64,000 bases of DNA from Alphaproteobacteria bacterium (lineage in GTDB: Bacteria > Pseudomonadota > Alphaproteobacteria > Micropepsales > Micropepsaceae). A program made the position numbers and the translations under genes. The notes under the pieces were generated by a model. That model was not told where the DNA came from. It worked only from the letters and a program-made list of their open reading frames with translations, and ran no database searches. Where the stretch lies: assembly GCA_019241645.1 (NCBI GenBank), contig JAFAWQ010000003.1, forward strand, positions 124,001 through 188,000. The letters run 5' to 3'. Positions 51,997 through 60,018 of the stretch are shown in pieces; positions within the stretch are counted from its first letter, which is position 1, and each line of letters opens with the position of its first letter.

Positions 51997-52668
51997 ATGG
52001 TGCGCTTCGAAAATGTCGGCATGCGGTACGGCGAGGGCCGCGAGGTGCTTCGGGACGTGACCTTCACGCTCGACCCGGGCTCGTTCACCTTTCTCACCGG
52101 ACCCTCTGGCGCCGGCAAATCGACCCTGCTGAAGCTCATTTATCTGGCAGAGGCTCCTTCCGGCGGTTCGATCAGCATGTTCGGCGTCGATCTGGCGAAA
52201 ACCGGCCGCCCCAACTTTCCGGCGCTGCGGCGCCGCATCGGCGTAGTGTTTCAGGATTTCCGGCTGTTCGATCATTTGTCCGCCTTCGATAACGTGGCGA
52301 TGCCGCTGCGAATCGCGGGCCGGGATGCCGTCAGCTACCGGCGCGACGTCGAGGAGCTGCTGTCCTGGGTCGGTCTCGCCGACAGGCTCACCGCGCTGCC
52401 CGCAACCTTGTCCGGCGGCGAGCAACAACGCATCGCCATTGCCCGCGCCGTGGTGGCGCGTCCCGATCTGCTGCTTGCCGACGAACCGACGGGAAATGTG
52501 GACCCGGACATGGGCCAACGTCTCATCCGCCTGTTCGAGGAACTCAACAAGCTGGGAACCACCGTGCTGATCGCAACGCATGACCGGAGCCTGATCGAAA
52601 GCGCGCGCGCGCGAGAAATGCGCCTGGTGGGCGGCAGGCTCGTGGCGCTGGGGAGCCCCGCGGCATGA
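51997..52668 (+). CDS. ftsE: cell division ATP-binding protein FtsE
   Basis: This 223-residue ABC ATPase has VRFENVGMRYGEGREVLRDV, Walker A LTGPSGAGKSTLLKLI, Q-loop VFQDFRLFDHLSAFDNVAMPLRI, signature LSGGEQQRIAIARAV and Walker B LLLADEPTGNVD. FtsEX couples ATP hydrolysis to septal peptidoglycan hydrolases. An ATG at 51985 would add four residues. The stop overlaps ftsX (ATGA). Confidence 0.96.
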   Translation: MVRFENVGMRYGEGREVLRDVTFTLDPGSFTFLTGPSGAGKSTLLKLIYLAEAPSGGSISMFGVDLAKTGRPNFPALRRRIGVVFQDFRLFDHLSAFDNVAMPLRIAGRDAVSYRRDVEELLSWVGLADRLTALPATLSGGEQQRIAIARAVVARPDLLLADEPTGNVDPDMGQRLIRLFEELNKLGTTVLIATHDRSLIESARAREMRLVGGRLVALGSPAA

Positions 52669-53549
52669 AGCCCCGCGCGCTCATCATGCCGCGTGACAAG
52701 GGGGCGGGCTCGCTCGATGTGGTGATCGCGGTCATGGCTTTCCTCGCCTCGCTCGCGTTGGGCGCCATGCTGATCGCCGAGCGCGCGGCGGCAACTTGGC
52801 AGAGTGGGCTCGCCGGGCGTCTCACCGTGCAGGTGCTTCCGCCCGAGAACTCAGCGATACCGCTGCAAGCGCAGATCGAGGCCGCACTTCGGGTTCTGCG
52901 CGGGACATCGGGCATTGCCCATGCCGCCATCGTTCCAGAGCAGGAGACGCTCGATCTGGTAAAACCCTGGCTGGGGTCCGACACGATGGTTCGCGAACTG
53001 CCGCTGCCGCGGCTGCTGGACGCGACGGTGGCACCGGGGGCAGAGGTAGACCTTCCGAAACTCCGGCAACGGCTGTCAGCGGCAGCGCCGGATTCGCTGC
53101 TCGACGATCATGGACGCTGGCTTGACCGTCTGCGCGGGTTGACGCGCGGCATCATCTGGTCGGCCTATGGCGTTCTGGCGCTGATCGCGCTGGCCACCGC
53201 GGCGACAGTTTCATTCGCCACGCGCGCGGGCCTGGAAGCGCACAAGGAAATTGTCGAGCTGCTCCATCAGATGGGCGCGCATTCCACCTTCATCGCGCGC
53301 GCCTTCGAATGGCACTACTTTCTCGCAGCACTGGTTGCAGGCGCCATCGGCGCGGCGCTGGCCGCCTGTCTGTATCTGCTGGGCAGCGGTTTGGAGTTGG
53401 CCGGCATCGAGGCGGTGCCGTTTCTGCCGCCGTTGACCCTGCACGCGACGGAGCTGGGTTGGCTGCTCATGGTCCCCGTTGCGGCCAGCTGGATCGCCCT
53501 GCTGACCGCCAGGCTGTCCATTTTGCGGGTTCTTTCAAGGATTTACTGA
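52665..53549 (+). CDS. ftsX: cell division protein FtsX
   Basis: This is a 294-residue permease-like partner of FtsE. Four helices are visible: one near 18-40, then three at about 165-185, 218-245 and 263-290. The periplasmic loop (45-160) with LTVQVLPPEN is the hydrolase-activating region. GLEAHKEIVELLHQMGAHSTFIARAFEWHYF is typical of FtsX. It is coupled to ftsE. Confidence 0.95.
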   Translation: MKPRALIMPRDKGAGSLDVVIAVMAFLASLALGAMLIAERAAATWQSGLAGRLTVQVLPPENSAIPLQAQIEAALRVLRGTSGIAHAAIVPEQETLDLVKPWLGSDTMVRELPLPRLLDATVAPGAEVDLPKLRQRLSAAAPDSLLDDHGRWLDRLRGLTRGIIWSAYGVLALIALATAATVSFATRAGLEAHKEIVELLHQMGAHSTFIARAFEWHYFLAALVAGAIGAALAACLYLLGSGLELAGIEAVPFLPPLTLHATELGWLLMVPVAASWIALLTARLSILRVLSRIY

Positions 53550-53602
53550 GGGTTACGGAGATTGTGCGATTCACCTAAGGTCGCGCCCGCCGAAGGCGCT
53601 CG

Positions 53603-54235
53603 GTGTGGGAGAATTTGGTGGAAAGGCTAGGGAAGTCGCTCGCCTTCATGGGAAGGATCGTGCTGGCGGTATTTCTTGTCTATTGCCTGGGATTTCTCGT
53701 TTTCGCCACGACGCTGCCACATCGACCGGCTTCCGTTCCCCGCGCCGACGCCATCGTAACGTTGACAGGCGGGGATTCGCGGCTCGAAACGGCCGTTCAC
53801 CTGCTCGAGCAGGGAAATGCGCGACGCTTGCTGATCACGGGCGTCCATCCCTCCATCACCAAGCCGGAGATCAAGCAGATCGCCAGCGGCGGACACCGGT
53901 TCGACTGTTGCGCGGATCTCGACTTCGCGGCCGAGGACACCCGCGAGAATGCGGCGGAAGCTGCCGGGTGGATGCGCGCGCACAAATTCCGCAGCCTGAT
54001 TCTCGTCACTGCCAATTATCACATGCCGCGCAGCCTGGCCGAGTTTTCCGCCGACATGCCGAAGGTGAAGCTGGTCCCCTATCCCGTCGAGCCGGAAGGG
54101 ATCGATTTTGCCCGCTGGTGGCGCAATCCGCATGCGGTGCGGCTGTTGCACGCCGAGTACGCCAAATATCTCGCCAGTCTCGTGCTCGATCGCTTTGTCT
54201 CGCGCGACACTGGCGCCGGACATCATCGCAGTTAA
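53603..54235 (+). CDS. YdcF/ElyC-family protein (DUF218)
   Basis: This 210-residue protein has one N-terminal transmembrane helix (about 17-36) and a periplasmic DUF218 domain: DAIVTLTGGDSRLETAVHLLEQGNARRLLITG, FAAEDTRENAAEAAGWM and LILVTANYHMPRSLAEF. The family includes ElyC and SanA, linked to envelope integrity. I keep the GTG start at 53603 (AAGGCG upstream); an ATG at 53648 would cut off part of the helix. It lies between ftsX and plsC on one strand, an alphaproteobacterial order. Confidence 0.9.
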   Translation: MWENLVERLGKSLAFMGRIVLAVFLVYCLGFLVFATTLPHRPASVPRADAIVTLTGGDSRLETAVHLLEQGNARRLLITGVHPSITKPEIKQIASGGHRFDCCADLDFAAEDTRENAAEAAGWMRAHKFRSLILVTANYHMPRSLAEFSADMPKVKLVPYPVEPEGIDFARWWRNPHAVRLLHAEYAKYLASLVLDRFVSRDTGAGHHRS

Positions 54236-54248
54236 GCGAGCGCCGGAC

Positions 54249-54968
54249 ATGGTTCTGCTGCGCTCGTCCCTCTTCCTGATCTACTTCATGGCCGCCACCG
54301 TGATCATCTACCTCGCGGCGTTTCCGGCGCTTGTTCTGCCGCGGCACTTGATGGTGCATGCGTCGCGCCTGTGGTCGCGAGCGATCTTGTTCGGGCTGAA
54401 GCACATCGCGAATCTTGACTACGAAGTCCGCGGAGAAGTTCCGAAAACACCGGTCCTCATTGCCTCAAAGCACATGAGCATGTGGGATACGATGGCGTTG
54501 TACCTGCTCGTTTGGGATCCAGCGGTCGTGCTCAAACGGGAGCTGCTGTATGTGCCATTCTACGGCTGGTACATCGCCAAGGCGCGCGTGATCGCCATCG
54601 ATCGCGGCGCCCATGCCTCCGCGCTCCGGCGCATGGCGGTCGCGGCGAAGAATGCGCTCGCCCATGGAAGGCCCATTCTCATTTTTCCGGAAGGGACGCG
54701 GAAAAAGCCCGGTGCCGCGCCCGACTACAAGCCGGGAGTAGCGGGCCTCTACAGCTTGCTTGGCGTGCCATGTGTTCCCGTTGCACTGAATTCGGGCTTG
54801 TTCTGGACCGGTCCGATGGGCTTCATCAAGAAACCGGGTCGCGTCGTTGTCGAATTTTTGGAAGCCATTCCTGCCGGGATGAACCGCGCTGATTTTCTGC
54901 GCCTCCTGGTGGCGCGGATTGAGACGGCCACGGCGAGACTGGTCGCCGAAGCCCGTCAGGCCCACTGA
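54249..54968 (+). CDS. plsC: 1-acyl-sn-glycerol-3-phosphate acyltransferase
   Basis: This is a 239-residue membrane enzyme that acylates lysophosphatidic acid. There is one N-terminal helix (about 7-30). Catalytic HX4D appears in [11 protein letters not shown], followed by [19 protein letters not shown] and [11 protein letters not shown]. The start at 54249 follows the YdcF stop by 13 bases. With an OlsB-like gene at 24.4 kb, an OlsA-like (lyso-ornithine lipid) role cannot be excluded. Its stop overlaps the truA start. Confidence 0.93.
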   Translation: MVLLRSSLFLIYFMAATVIIYLAAFPALVLPRHLMVHASRLWSRAILFGLKHIANLDYEVRGEVPKTPVLIASKHMSMWDTMALYLLVWDPAVVLKRELLYVPFYGWYIAKARVIAIDRGAHASALRRMAVAAKNALAHGRPILIFPEGTRKKPGAAPDYKPGVAGLYSLLGVPCVPVALNSGLFWTGPMGFIKKPGRVVVEFLEAIPAGMNRADFLRLLVARIETATARLVAEARQAH

Positions 54969-55705
54969 TGCCGCGTTATCGCCTCGTGATTGAATATGAC
55001 GGCGCGCCCTTCGTCGGCTGGCAGCGGCAGGAGAACGGGCCATCGGTGCAGGCCGCGCTCGAGGAAGCGATTTTTCAGCTCTCCGGCGAGCGGATCACGG
55101 TGACGGGCGCCGGCCGAACCGATGCCGGCGTGCATGCGCTCGGGCAGGTCGCGCATTTCGATTTGTCGAAAATATTTTCATCGGACAAAGTCCGGGATGC
55201 TCTGAACCATCACCTAAAGCCCGCACCGGTGTCGGTTCTCGATGCCGATCAGGCCACTGGCGATTTTCATGCGCGCTTTTCGGCGACACGCCGATCGTAT
55301 TTGTATCGTATGCTCTGCCGGCGAAGTCCGCCGGCATTGGAGCGCGGCCGCGCCTGGCATGTCATGCGCGAACTCGACGCCGCCGCCATGCACGAAGCCG
55401 CGCAATGCCTTGTCGGAAAGCACGACTTCACCACCTTCCGCGCAGCGGAATGCCAAGCTTTGTCGCCGATGAAAACGCTCGATGTTCTTACGGTACGGCG
55501 CGATGGCGACCGCATTTCGATTGACGCCGTGGCGCGTTCTTTCCTGCACAATCAGGTGCGTTCGATGGTGGGATCGTTGAAACTGGTCGGCGAAGGCAAA
55601 TGGACGCCGGATGATCTGAAGGCGGCGCTGGAAACAAAAGATCGGTCACGTTGCGGGCCGGTTGCGCCCCCGGACGGATTGTATCTTGTCAGGGTCGATT
55701 ACTAA
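54968..55705 (+). CDS. truA: tRNA pseudouridine(38-40) synthase
   Basis: This is a 245-residue enzyme acting on the anticodon arm of t[19 protein letters not shown], the catalytic Asp in [36 protein letters not shown] and [11 protein letters not shown] are all intact. The TGATG overlap couples it to plsC. It converges on paaD with an 11-base gap. Confidence 0.97.
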   Translation: MPRYRLVIEYDGAPFVGWQRQENGPSVQAALEEAIFQLSGERITVTGAGRTDAGVHALGQVAHFDLSKIFSSDKVRDALNHHLKPAPVSVLDADQATGDFHARFSATRRSYLYRMLCRRSPPALERGRAWHVMRELDAAAMHEAAQCLVGKHDFTTFRAAECQALSPMKTLDVLTVRRDGDRISIDAVARSFLHNQVRSMVGSLKLVGEGKWTPDDLKAALETKDRSRCGPVAPPDGLYLVRVDY

Positions 55706-55716
55706 TGCGTTCGCCG

Positions 55717-56199
55717 CTAATGGCACTTGAAGCGGTCGAAGGGTTCCCGGCAATCGAGGCAGCGGTGCAGCGCCTTGCATGGTGTCGAGCCGAACCGGCT
55801 AAGCTCTTCCGTATGCAGAGAGCCGCAGCGGGGGCATTCGGCCGGTGCTTCCCGCAAGGAATGCTTGGCGGCGCCTTTTGCTGGTGGCGCGATGCCGTAG
55901 GCGCGAAGCTTTGCGCGGCCCTCCTCGCTGATCCAGTCGGTCGTCCACGGCGGCGACAGCGTGGTTTCGATCTTGATGAGAGACATGCTGGCGCGATCGA
56001 GCGCCGCGCGAATGTCCTGCTCGATGGCAATCGTTGCGGGACAGCCGGTGTAGGTCGGTGTGATCACGAGTGTCGTGCCGCGCACTTCGCGCACAATTCC
56101 CAGGTCGACGACGGAAACGCATGGAATCTCCGGATCGGGAACATGCGAAAGAATTTCGAGAATGCGATCCTTCAGCGAGAGCTCTGCAATCGCGCTCAC
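55717..56199 (-). CDS. paaD: phenylacetyl-CoA epoxidase subunit PaaD
   Basis: This is 160 residues from a GTG that overlaps the paaC stop. The N-terminal MIP18-like domain has VPDPEIPCVSVVDLGIVREV and TPTYTGCPATIAIEQDI. The C-terminal zinc ribbon has CPRCGS...CLDCREPFDRFKCH. PaaD is needed to mature the iron centre of the PaaABC(E) epoxidase rather than for catalysis. A larger frame upstream lies inside paaC and is rejected. Confidence 0.95.
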   Translation of the reverse strand: MSAIAELSLKDRILEILSHVPDPEIPCVSVVDLGIVREVRGTTLVITPTYTGCPATIAIEQDIRAALDRASMSLIKIETTLSPPWTTDWISEEGRAKLRAYGIAPPAKGAAKHSLREAPAECPRCGSLHTEELSRFGSTPCKALHRCLDCREPFDRFKCH

Positions 56200-56918
56200 C
56201 AGGTCGCTCCCGGATAGGCGCGTTGCATAAACTGCATCTCGGTCAGCAGGTGCCCGAGATGCTCCGAGTGATGGCCAGCACGCCCGCCCATGGCGCCGCG
56301 CCGGGGCTTCGGCATTTCGAGCGCGGCATCCGACAAAGTTCGTGCGATCCGCGCATCCCATTCCGCGCGCAGCGATGCCGCGCCGTCTTTCGGATCGAAC
56401 AGTTCGTCCACGAAGCGCCACATCCAGTCGAGGCCTGCGATCATGCGCGAGCGGCTCTCTTCCGTGCCGTCGCCCAGCCGCACCACCCATTCGCTGGCGA
56501 ATTTCGCATGGTAGGCGATTTCCTTCACCGCCTTGGCGCCGATGGCAGAGAGCCGCGGCTCCGGCGCAGTGGCAATCTCGCGCATCAGCAATTCCTGCCA
56601 GTTGGAGAACAGGAATTGCCGCGCGATGGTCTGCGCGAAATCGCCGTTCGGCTGCTCGACGAGCAGACAATTGCGGAAATCGAGTACATCGCGGCGGAAG
56701 GCCAGCGCATCGGCATCACGGCCCTCGTCTTCGATCTCGCCGGCAAGATTGAGAAAGTGCGTCGCCTGGCCAAGCAGATCCAGCGCGATGTTGGCGAGCG
56801 CGAGATCGACCTCCAGCATCGGCGCATGGCCGCACCATTCCGAGAGCCGCTGTCCGAGAACCAGCGCATCGTCCCCCAGCCGCAGCGCATGATGGAACAA
56901 GGTATCGTCGCCCGGCAT
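56196..56918 (-). CDS. paaC: phenylacetyl-CoA epoxidase subunit PaaC
   Basis: This 240-residue ferritin-like protein is the structural partner of PaaA. FHHALRLGDDALVLGQRLSEWCGHAP, DLALANIALDLLGQATHFLNLAGEIE and EIAYHAKFASEWVVRLGDGTEESR are characteristic. It has lost most iron-binding residues, as expected for PaaC. Both ends overlap neighbours by four bases or fewer, so translation is coupled with paaB and paaD. Confidence 0.96.
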   Translation of the reverse strand: MPGDDTLFHHALRLGDDALVLGQRLSEWCGHAPMLEVDLALANIALDLLGQATHFLNLAGEIEDEGRDADALAFRRDVLDFRNCLLVEQPNGDFAQTIARQFLFSNWQELLMREIATAPEPRLSAIGAKAVKEIAYHAKFASEWVVRLGDGTEESRSRMIAGLDWMWRFVDELFDPKDGAASLRAEWDARIARTLSDAALEMPKPRRGAMGGRAGHHSEHLGHLLTEMQFMQRAYPGATW

Positions 56919-57202
56919 CAGATGTTCTTCACGCCGTCCGGGATCGTGTAGAAGGTCGGGTGGCGATAAACCTTGTCCGCCGCCGGCTCGAACAGGTCAG
57001 TGGTTTCCTTCGGGTCCGAAGCAACAATGGCGGTGGACGGCACCACCCACAGGCTCACCCCTTCCATCCGCCGCGTGTAAACGTCGCGCGCGGCTTCGAT
57101 GGCCATGCGCGCATCCGCGGCGTGCACGCTGCCCGCATGCTTGTGCGAAAGGCCGTTCTTCGCCCGCACGAACACTTCCCAAAGTGGCCAGTTGGAGTTC
57201 AT
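56918..57202 (-). CDS. paaB: phenylacetyl-CoA epoxidase subunit PaaB
   Basis: This small subunit of 94 residues contains WPLWEVFVRAKNGLSHKHAGSVHAAD, ARDVYTRRMEGVSLWVVPS and PTFYTIPDGVKNI, the PaaB pattern. I start it at the ATG at 57202, which overlaps the paaA stop (TGATG); a GTG one codon earlier is equal in position. PaaB bridges the PaaAC dimers of the epoxidase. Confidence 0.95.
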   Translation of the reverse strand: MNSNWPLWEVFVRAKNGLSHKHAGSVHAADARMAIEAARDVYTRRMEGVSLWVVPSTAIVASDPKETTDLFEPAADKVYRHPTFYTIPDGVKNI

Positions 57203-58200
57203 CACTCCGCTGCCATGCGCATGGCGCGCTTGTTGGCATGCACAGCCGCCGCCTCCCGCACCCAGGCGCCGTCTTCCCAGGCCCTTATGCGGGCATGGTT
57301 GCGATCCTTCGCGACCGGCCCCTCGCCGCGCACCACCGCGTAGAATTCTTCCCAGTCGATCTCGCCGAAATCGTAGGCGCCGCGCGCTTCATTCCATTTC
57401 AGCGCGGCATCGGGGACCCGCAGACCGATGGCTTCCGCTTGTGGCACTGTGGTATCGACAAATCTCTGCCGCAGCTCGTCATTGGTTTCGCGCTTGATGC
57501 GCCAGCGCACCGATTGCGCCGTGTTGGGCGATTTGTCGTCCGGCGGGCCGAACATCATCAGCGACGGCCACCACCAGCGGTCCAGCGCATCCTGTGCCAT
57601 GCGCTTCTGCTCAGGCGTGCCGGCTGCCAGCACGCACATGATCTCGTATCCCTGGCGCTGGTGAAAACTTTCTTCCTTGCAGATGCGCACCATGGCGCGC
57701 GCATACGGCCCGTAAGACGTGCGCTGCAGCGGCACCTGATTCATGATCGCCGCGCCGTCCACCAGCCAGCCGATGGCGCCGATGTCGGCCCAGGTGAGCG
57801 TCGGGTAGTTGAAGATGGTGGAGTATTTCGCCTTGCCGCTGTGCAGCGCCTCGATCATTTCCTCGCGGGAGGTACCCAGCGTTTCGGCGGCGGCATAAAG
57901 ATAAAGTCCGTGGCCACCTTCATCCTGCACCTTGGCCAGCAGGATGGCCTTGCGGCGCAGGTTCGGCGCCCGGGTGATCCAGTTGCCTTCGGGAAGCATG
58001 CCGACGATTTCGGAATGGGCGTGCTGGGAAATCTGGCGGACTAGCGTCTTGCGATAGGCCTCCGGCATCCAGTCTTTAGGCTCGATGAAATCGTCCGCGG
58101 CCACGCGCGCCTCGAAGGCGGCGAGCTTTTCCGGGTCTTCATCCGCCAGCGACAGGCCGGCGGATTTCTGGTTCTTGTCCTTGAGTTCGGTCGTGTACAT
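57202..58200 (-). CDS. paaA: phenylacetyl-CoA epoxidase catalytic subunit PaaA
   Basis: This 332-residue di-iron subunit adds oxygen to phenylacetyl-CoA to give the ring 1,2-epoxide. Iron-binding helices include [34 protein letters not shown] (Glu and His) and [17 protein letters not shown] start at the ATG at 58200, with GGAGA upstream; a GTG at 58218 is possible. It follows paaI by 44 bases and leads the paaABCD order. Confidence 0.97.
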   Translation of the reverse strand: MYTTELKDKNQKSAGLSLADEDPEKLAAFEARVAADDFIEPKDWMPEAYRKTLVRQISQHAHSEIVGMLPEGNWITRAPNLRRKAILLAKVQDEGGHGLYLYAAAETLGTSREEMIEALHSGKAKYSTIFNYPTLTWADIGAIGWLVDGAAIMNQVPLQRTSYGPYARAMVRICKEESFHQRQGYEIMCVLAAGTPEQKRMAQDALDRWWWPSLMMFGPPDDKSPNTAQSVRWRIKRETNDELRQRFVDTTVPQAEAIGLRVPDAALKWNEARGAYDFGEIDWEEFYAVVRGEGPVAKDRNHARIRAWEDGAWVREAAAVHANKRAMRMAAE

Positions 58201-58244
58201 GGGTTCTCCAACGCTCACCCTATAATATGGAAACGGGCAAGCCG

Positions 58245-58685
58245 TTAAGCGGGGTCCAGCACCGGCTGGTTCAGGCTGCGGGACAACCCCTGAAATTCCG
58301 CGATTTTCCGGCCGTCTGCCGTTGAGACGGTCACCAAATAGACCGCGGAACGGCCGCTGGAAGCCTGCTCGCGCGCTTCGGCAACCAGCCTCTCTCCCGC
58401 TTTCGCCGATGCGAGAAACACAATCGAGGCCGCCTGCGCGACCGCGGTCACGTTCCGCGAATTGCAGGCATAGGCAAAGGCGGTATCGGCCAGCGCGAAG
58501 ATCATCCCGCCATGGGCAATGCCATGACCGTTCAGCATGTCCGCCCGCAGGGTCATGGAGATGCGGGCGTAGCCTTCCCGCGCCTCTTCGATGGCGATCC
58601 CCCAGGCCGGTCCGGTACCTTCACGCGACAGCAGATGCTCCGCCACGCGGCGGGCCAGATCGTCTGCGGGAGTGACCGTTCCCAT
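58245..58685 (-). CDS. paaI: PaaI hydroxyphenylacetyl-CoA thioesterase
   Basis: This 146-residue hot-dog-fold thioesterase has [26 protein letters not shown], the PaaI motif with the catalytic Asp and Gly, and [15 protein letters not shown]. It frees CoA from dead-end intermediates when the ring-epoxide pathway stalls. It is the first gene of the minus-strand paa unit, and its start faces the plus-strand paaG unit. Confidence 0.93.
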   Translation of the reverse strand: MGTVTPADDLARRVAEHLLSREGTGPAWGIAIEEAREGYARISMTLRADMLNGHGIAHGGMIFALADTAFAYACNSRNVTAVAQAASIVFLASAKAGERLVAEAREQASSGRSAVYLVTVSTADGRKIAEFQGLSRSLNQPVLDPA

Positions 58686-58713
58686 CCGTGCATCCTAGAC
58701 CTATTGTCCGCCT

Positions 58714-58824
58714 ATGAAGGATCGAAATATCGCGAGAGCCGGAGAGTTTCTCCCGGTCATCGCCGCCGCGGCAACTTTGGCACTGATGCTGCTGTGGGTC
58801 GCACAATGGCTGATGCGCGGCTGA
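58714..58824 (+). CDS. 36-residue single-helix membrane peptide, upstream of paaG
   Basis: A short frame runs from ATG at 58714 to TGA at 58824. The product has a basic N-terminus (MKDRNIARAGEF) and one strong transmembrane helix (LPVIAAAATLALMLLWVAQW) ending MRG. It ends 12 bases before the paaG GTG, so it would be the first gene of the plus-strand unit. Very small genes are easy to over-call; the clean hydrophobic profile and placement are the only support. Confidence 0.4.
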   Translation: MKDRNIARAGEFLPVIAAAATLALMLLWVAQWLMRG

Positions 58825-58836
58825 GGGGGCGGGGCG

Positions 58837-59628
58837 GTGGCGTACGAGACCATTCTGTTCGACATCGCGAGCGGTGCGGCGCGGCTGACCTTCAAACGGC
58901 CGGACCGGCTCAACAGCTTCACCGTACAGATGCATGGGGAAGTGGCCGATGCGCTGAGTCGGGTGGAAGAAGATGACGGCATTCGCGTGCTGCTGATCAC
59001 AGGTGCGGGCCGCGGCTTCTGCGCCGGGCAGGATCTGGGCGATCGCACCGTCGCGCCGGGCGGCGAAGGCGTTGACCTCGGCGACTCGTTGGCCAACTAT
59101 TACAATCCGCTGATCCGCCGCATCGTCGGCCTCAAGATGCCGGTGGTGTGTGCCGTTAACGGTGTGGCGGCCGGCGCCGGCGCGAATATCGCCTTCGCCG
59201 CCGACATCGTGCTTGCCGCCAGGAGCGCAAAATTCGTGCAGTCCTTCGCCAATCTCGGGCTGGTGCCGGATTCCGGCGGCACCTGGATCCTGCCGCGGCT
59301 GATCGGCCAGGCACGCGCGATGGGGATGGCGCTCACCGGTCAGGCGGTCACTGCGGAGCAGGCGGAAAACTGGGGCATGATCTGGCGCGCCGTCGATGAT
59401 GCCGATCTGATGACCGAGGCCAACGCGCTGGTCGAGCGCTTCGCGGCCGGCCCAACCCGCGGATACGCCGCCGTGAAACGCGCCATCCGCAACAGCTGGG
59501 CGATGACTCTGGAGGAGGAGCTCAATCACGAGCGCGACATGCAGCGCGAACTTGGCCGCTCCGCCGACTATCGCGAAGGCGTCGCCGCCTTCACCGAAAA
59601 GCGCAAACCAAATTTCTCTGGACGCTAG
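58837..59628 (+). CDS. paaG: PaaG, 2-(1,2-epoxy-1,2-dihydrophenyl)acetyl-CoA isomerase
   Basis: This is a 263-residue crotonase-fold enzyme from a GTG with GAGGGGG upstream. It turns the ring epoxide into the oxepin form. FKRPDRLNSFTVQMHGEV, GAGRGFCAGQDLGDR (oxyanion hole and active Asp region), NGVAAGAGANIAFAADIVLA and NLGLVPDSGGTWILPRL match PaaG. It is the first classical gene of the plus-strand paa unit. Confidence 0.94.
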   Translation: MAYETILFDIASGAARLTFKRPDRLNSFTVQMHGEVADALSRVEEDDGIRVLLITGAGRGFCAGQDLGDRTVAPGGEGVDLGDSLANYYNPLIRRIVGLKMPVVCAVNGVAAGAGANIAFAADIVLAARSAKFVQSFANLGLVPDSGGTWILPRLIGQARAMGMALTGQAVTAEQAENWGMIWRAVDDADLMTEANALVERFAAGPTRGYAAVKRAIRNSWAMTLEEELNHERDMQRELGRSADYREGVAAFTEKRKPNFSGR

Positions 59629-59645
59629 AAAAGTATTGACACCGA

Positions 59646-60002
59646 ATGACTTTGGCATCGCACTGGACAGAGATAGCGAACGCGTTAGGTCTGGAGATTC
59701 AGAGTCCGGTTGAAGTGGCGCTGTCGGATGGCACGACTCTCCATGCGCCTGTTCTTCTAAAAAACTTTGGTGCCGAAAAGGGAATGATCCTCTTTGAAGG
59801 CATCCGCGATGACATTTTTGAACTCAACGAAGTTCTGGTCAGTCTCGGTTACGGTTTTTCTTGTCTAAGCTCTTACCGCGAGAACGAACCCGTCGATTTG
59901 GAGGGCGCGAAAGAGGTGTTGGCCGACTGGGAATGGTCCGGTCCCCCAAACCAGCGTCCAGCATGGTTGGCTGATCCACCTCAAGACGAGGACGATAATT
60001 AG
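59646..60002 (+). CDS. unknown protein inserted between paaG and paaZ
   Basis: This is a 118-residue acidic protein. The sequence alternates short strands (PVEVALSDGTTLHAPVLL, GMILFEG) with helices, and the C-terminus is rich in Pro, Trp and Asp (DWEWSGPPNQRPAWL). I recognise no family. Its GC is visibly lower than that of paaG and paaZ on either side. The gaps are 17 and 16 bases, so it is cotranscribed. It is not a normal member of paa clusters. Confidence 0.7.
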   Translation: MTLASHWTEIANALGLEIQSPVEVALSDGTTLHAPVLLKNFGAEKGMILFEGIRDDIFELNEVLVSLGYGFSCLSSYRENEPVDLEGAKEVLADWEWSGPPNQRPAWLADPPQDEDDN

Positions 60003-60018
60003 TGCCTAGGAGCGGCAG

